From: CAZFQD01 sp964520885
Lineage (GTDB): Bacteria; Bacillota; Clostridia; Oscillospirales; SIG519
NCBI GenBank assembly: GCA_964520885.1
Contig: CAZFQD010000055.1
Span: forward strand, 1 to 13,875
Length of the DNA stretch: 13,875 nucleotides
Direction of reading: 5' to 3'
Positions 13,606 to 13,875 of this stretch are shown piece after piece. The first letter of the stretch is position 1, and every line of letters begins with the position of its first letter. The notes beneath the pieces are model-generated. The model ran no database searches. It was not told the origin of the DNA and worked only from the letters and a program-made list of their open reading frames with translations. The position numbers and the translations under genes are program-made.

Positions 13606-13631
13606 TTGTCAAACCTCCGTCCCCTTGGCAT
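13606..13631. repeat. REP-like GGGGACGGAGG element
   Basis: On the minus strand the sequence reads CCAAGGGGACGGAGG followed by TTTGACAACCCC. The GGGGACGG core and the closing CCCC recall repeats associated with REP-type tyrosine transposases. The minus-strand frame through it begins MPRGRRFDNPIIYV and stops after 22 codons, reminiscent of the MPRxxR start of such transposases, but it is far too short and has no ribosome binding site. The assignment rests on resemblance only. Confidence 0.3.
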
Positions 13632-13756
13632 GATGTTTATTTTTATATTTAATTTGTAAAAAGTATATCTCGTTGCACAAAGTAAATTTTTTAGTTTTTC
13701 TTTTATTAAATCATGACAGTAACGGAATAACGGAATAAAATTACTACGCCTTATTA

Positions 13757-13875
13757 ATGGAAGCAAATTTTAAGTTAATTCGTGATAAAGTTTTGATTGA
13801 CGGACATTTTGACGGACAAAATATATTTACAAAACCTTTTGAAATTCTCGTAAAACAAGGTGTTGTTAGGTTATA
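13757..13875 (+). CDS. 5' end of a gene cut by the window edge, possibly amidohydrolase-like
   Basis: An open frame of 39 complete codons runs from the ATG at 13757 off the end of the window. The visible part (MEANFKLIRDKVLIDG, then PFEILVKQGVVRL) has the layout of the N-terminal beta domain of amidohydrolase-superfamily enzymes, where a KVLIDG-type strand is followed by an ILVxxG strand. That is a weak, partial resemblance. It lies downstream of a strong promoter and a palindrome, which supports its being a real gene, but there is no clear ribosome binding site and the in-frame upstream stop is at 13736-13738. Function remains open. Confidence 0.45.
   Translation, partial: MEANFKLIRDKVLIDGHFDGQNIFTKPFEILVKQGVVRL

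Larger units (their letters stand above)
13114..13756. other. 643-bp intergenic region between the hrcA operon and the right-edge gene
   Basis: No credible complete gene lies here. From left to right it holds the double-hairpin repeat, a small hairpin (13193-13207), the 10-bp tandem repeat, CIRCE and the hrcA promoter, an AT-rich stretch (about 13385-13530) with no recognisable feature except an inverted pair TTTTAAGCA/TGCTTAAAA (13431-13439, 13516-13524), then a plus-strand promoter, a leader palindrome, a REP-like sequence and an 8-bp tandem duplication AACGGAAT x2 (13721-13736). A minus-strand frame at 13563-13766 has no ribosome binding site and is not accepted as a gene. Confidence 0.7.

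Noticed and set aside
13563..13766. Minus-strand open frame of 67 codons in the right intergenic region
   Set aside because: No ribosome binding site, AT-driven composition, and it runs through a promoter palindrome and the start region of the plus-strand gene.

Overview
The window is about 13.9 kb of AT-rich DNA from a low-GC Gram-positive bacterium, most likely an uncultured member of the Clostridia. The evidence is the gene order hrcA-grpE-dnaK-dnaJ behind a perfect CIRCE operator, a CdaA-CdaR cyclic-di-AMP pair, a Gram-positive-type DnaK, GGAGG-type ribosome binding sites, and a cysteine-desulfurase-like enzyme paired with a DUF3343 protein. No tRNA, rRNA, CRISPR array or intact transposase gene was seen.

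Layout, left to right. (1) Positions 81-1719, plus strand: a 12-helix MFS transporter and a small zinc-ribbon/DUF2007 protein in one unit. (2) Positions 1796-5536, minus strand: a promoter, cdaA (diadenylate cyclase) overlapping cdaR (its YbbR-domain partner) by 4 bp, then a YifB/ComM AAA+ ATPase, ending in a hairpin shared with the converging plus-strand unit. (3) Positions 5571-6977, minus strand: a DUF3343 protein followed by a class-V aminotransferase of the cysteine desulfurase family. (4) Positions 7104-8242: a small insulated cassette. An Arc-like ribbon-helix-helix regulator on the plus strand diverges from two overlapping small genes of unknown function on the minus strand; strong hairpins bound both sides. 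(5) Positions 8350-13375, minus strand: the class I heat-shock operon hrcA-grpE-dnaK-dnaJ with its promoter and CIRCE. (6) Positions 13534-13875: a plus-strand promoter, a palindrome in the leader, and the first 39 codons of a gene cut by the window edge.

The protein-coding content is mostly housekeeping. HrcA should repress its own operon through CIRCE; GrpE, DnaK and DnaJ form the Hsp70 folding machine; CdaA makes c-di-AMP under the influence of CdaR. The less ordinary signal lies between genes. Degenerate 7-bp periodic repeats occur in four spacers, including the grpE-dnaK and dnaK-dnaJ junctions. A four-copy 10-bp tandem repeat with an inverted counterpart lies in the hrcA leader. Three further interspersed-repeat candidates sit beside genes: a double-hairpin element next to the hrcA start, a TTTAATGAAA repeat after dnaJ, and a GGGGACGGAGG-containing REP-like element near the right edge. 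The Arc-like cassette is the best candidate for a little-described functional unit. I found no clear evidence for a large novel system.
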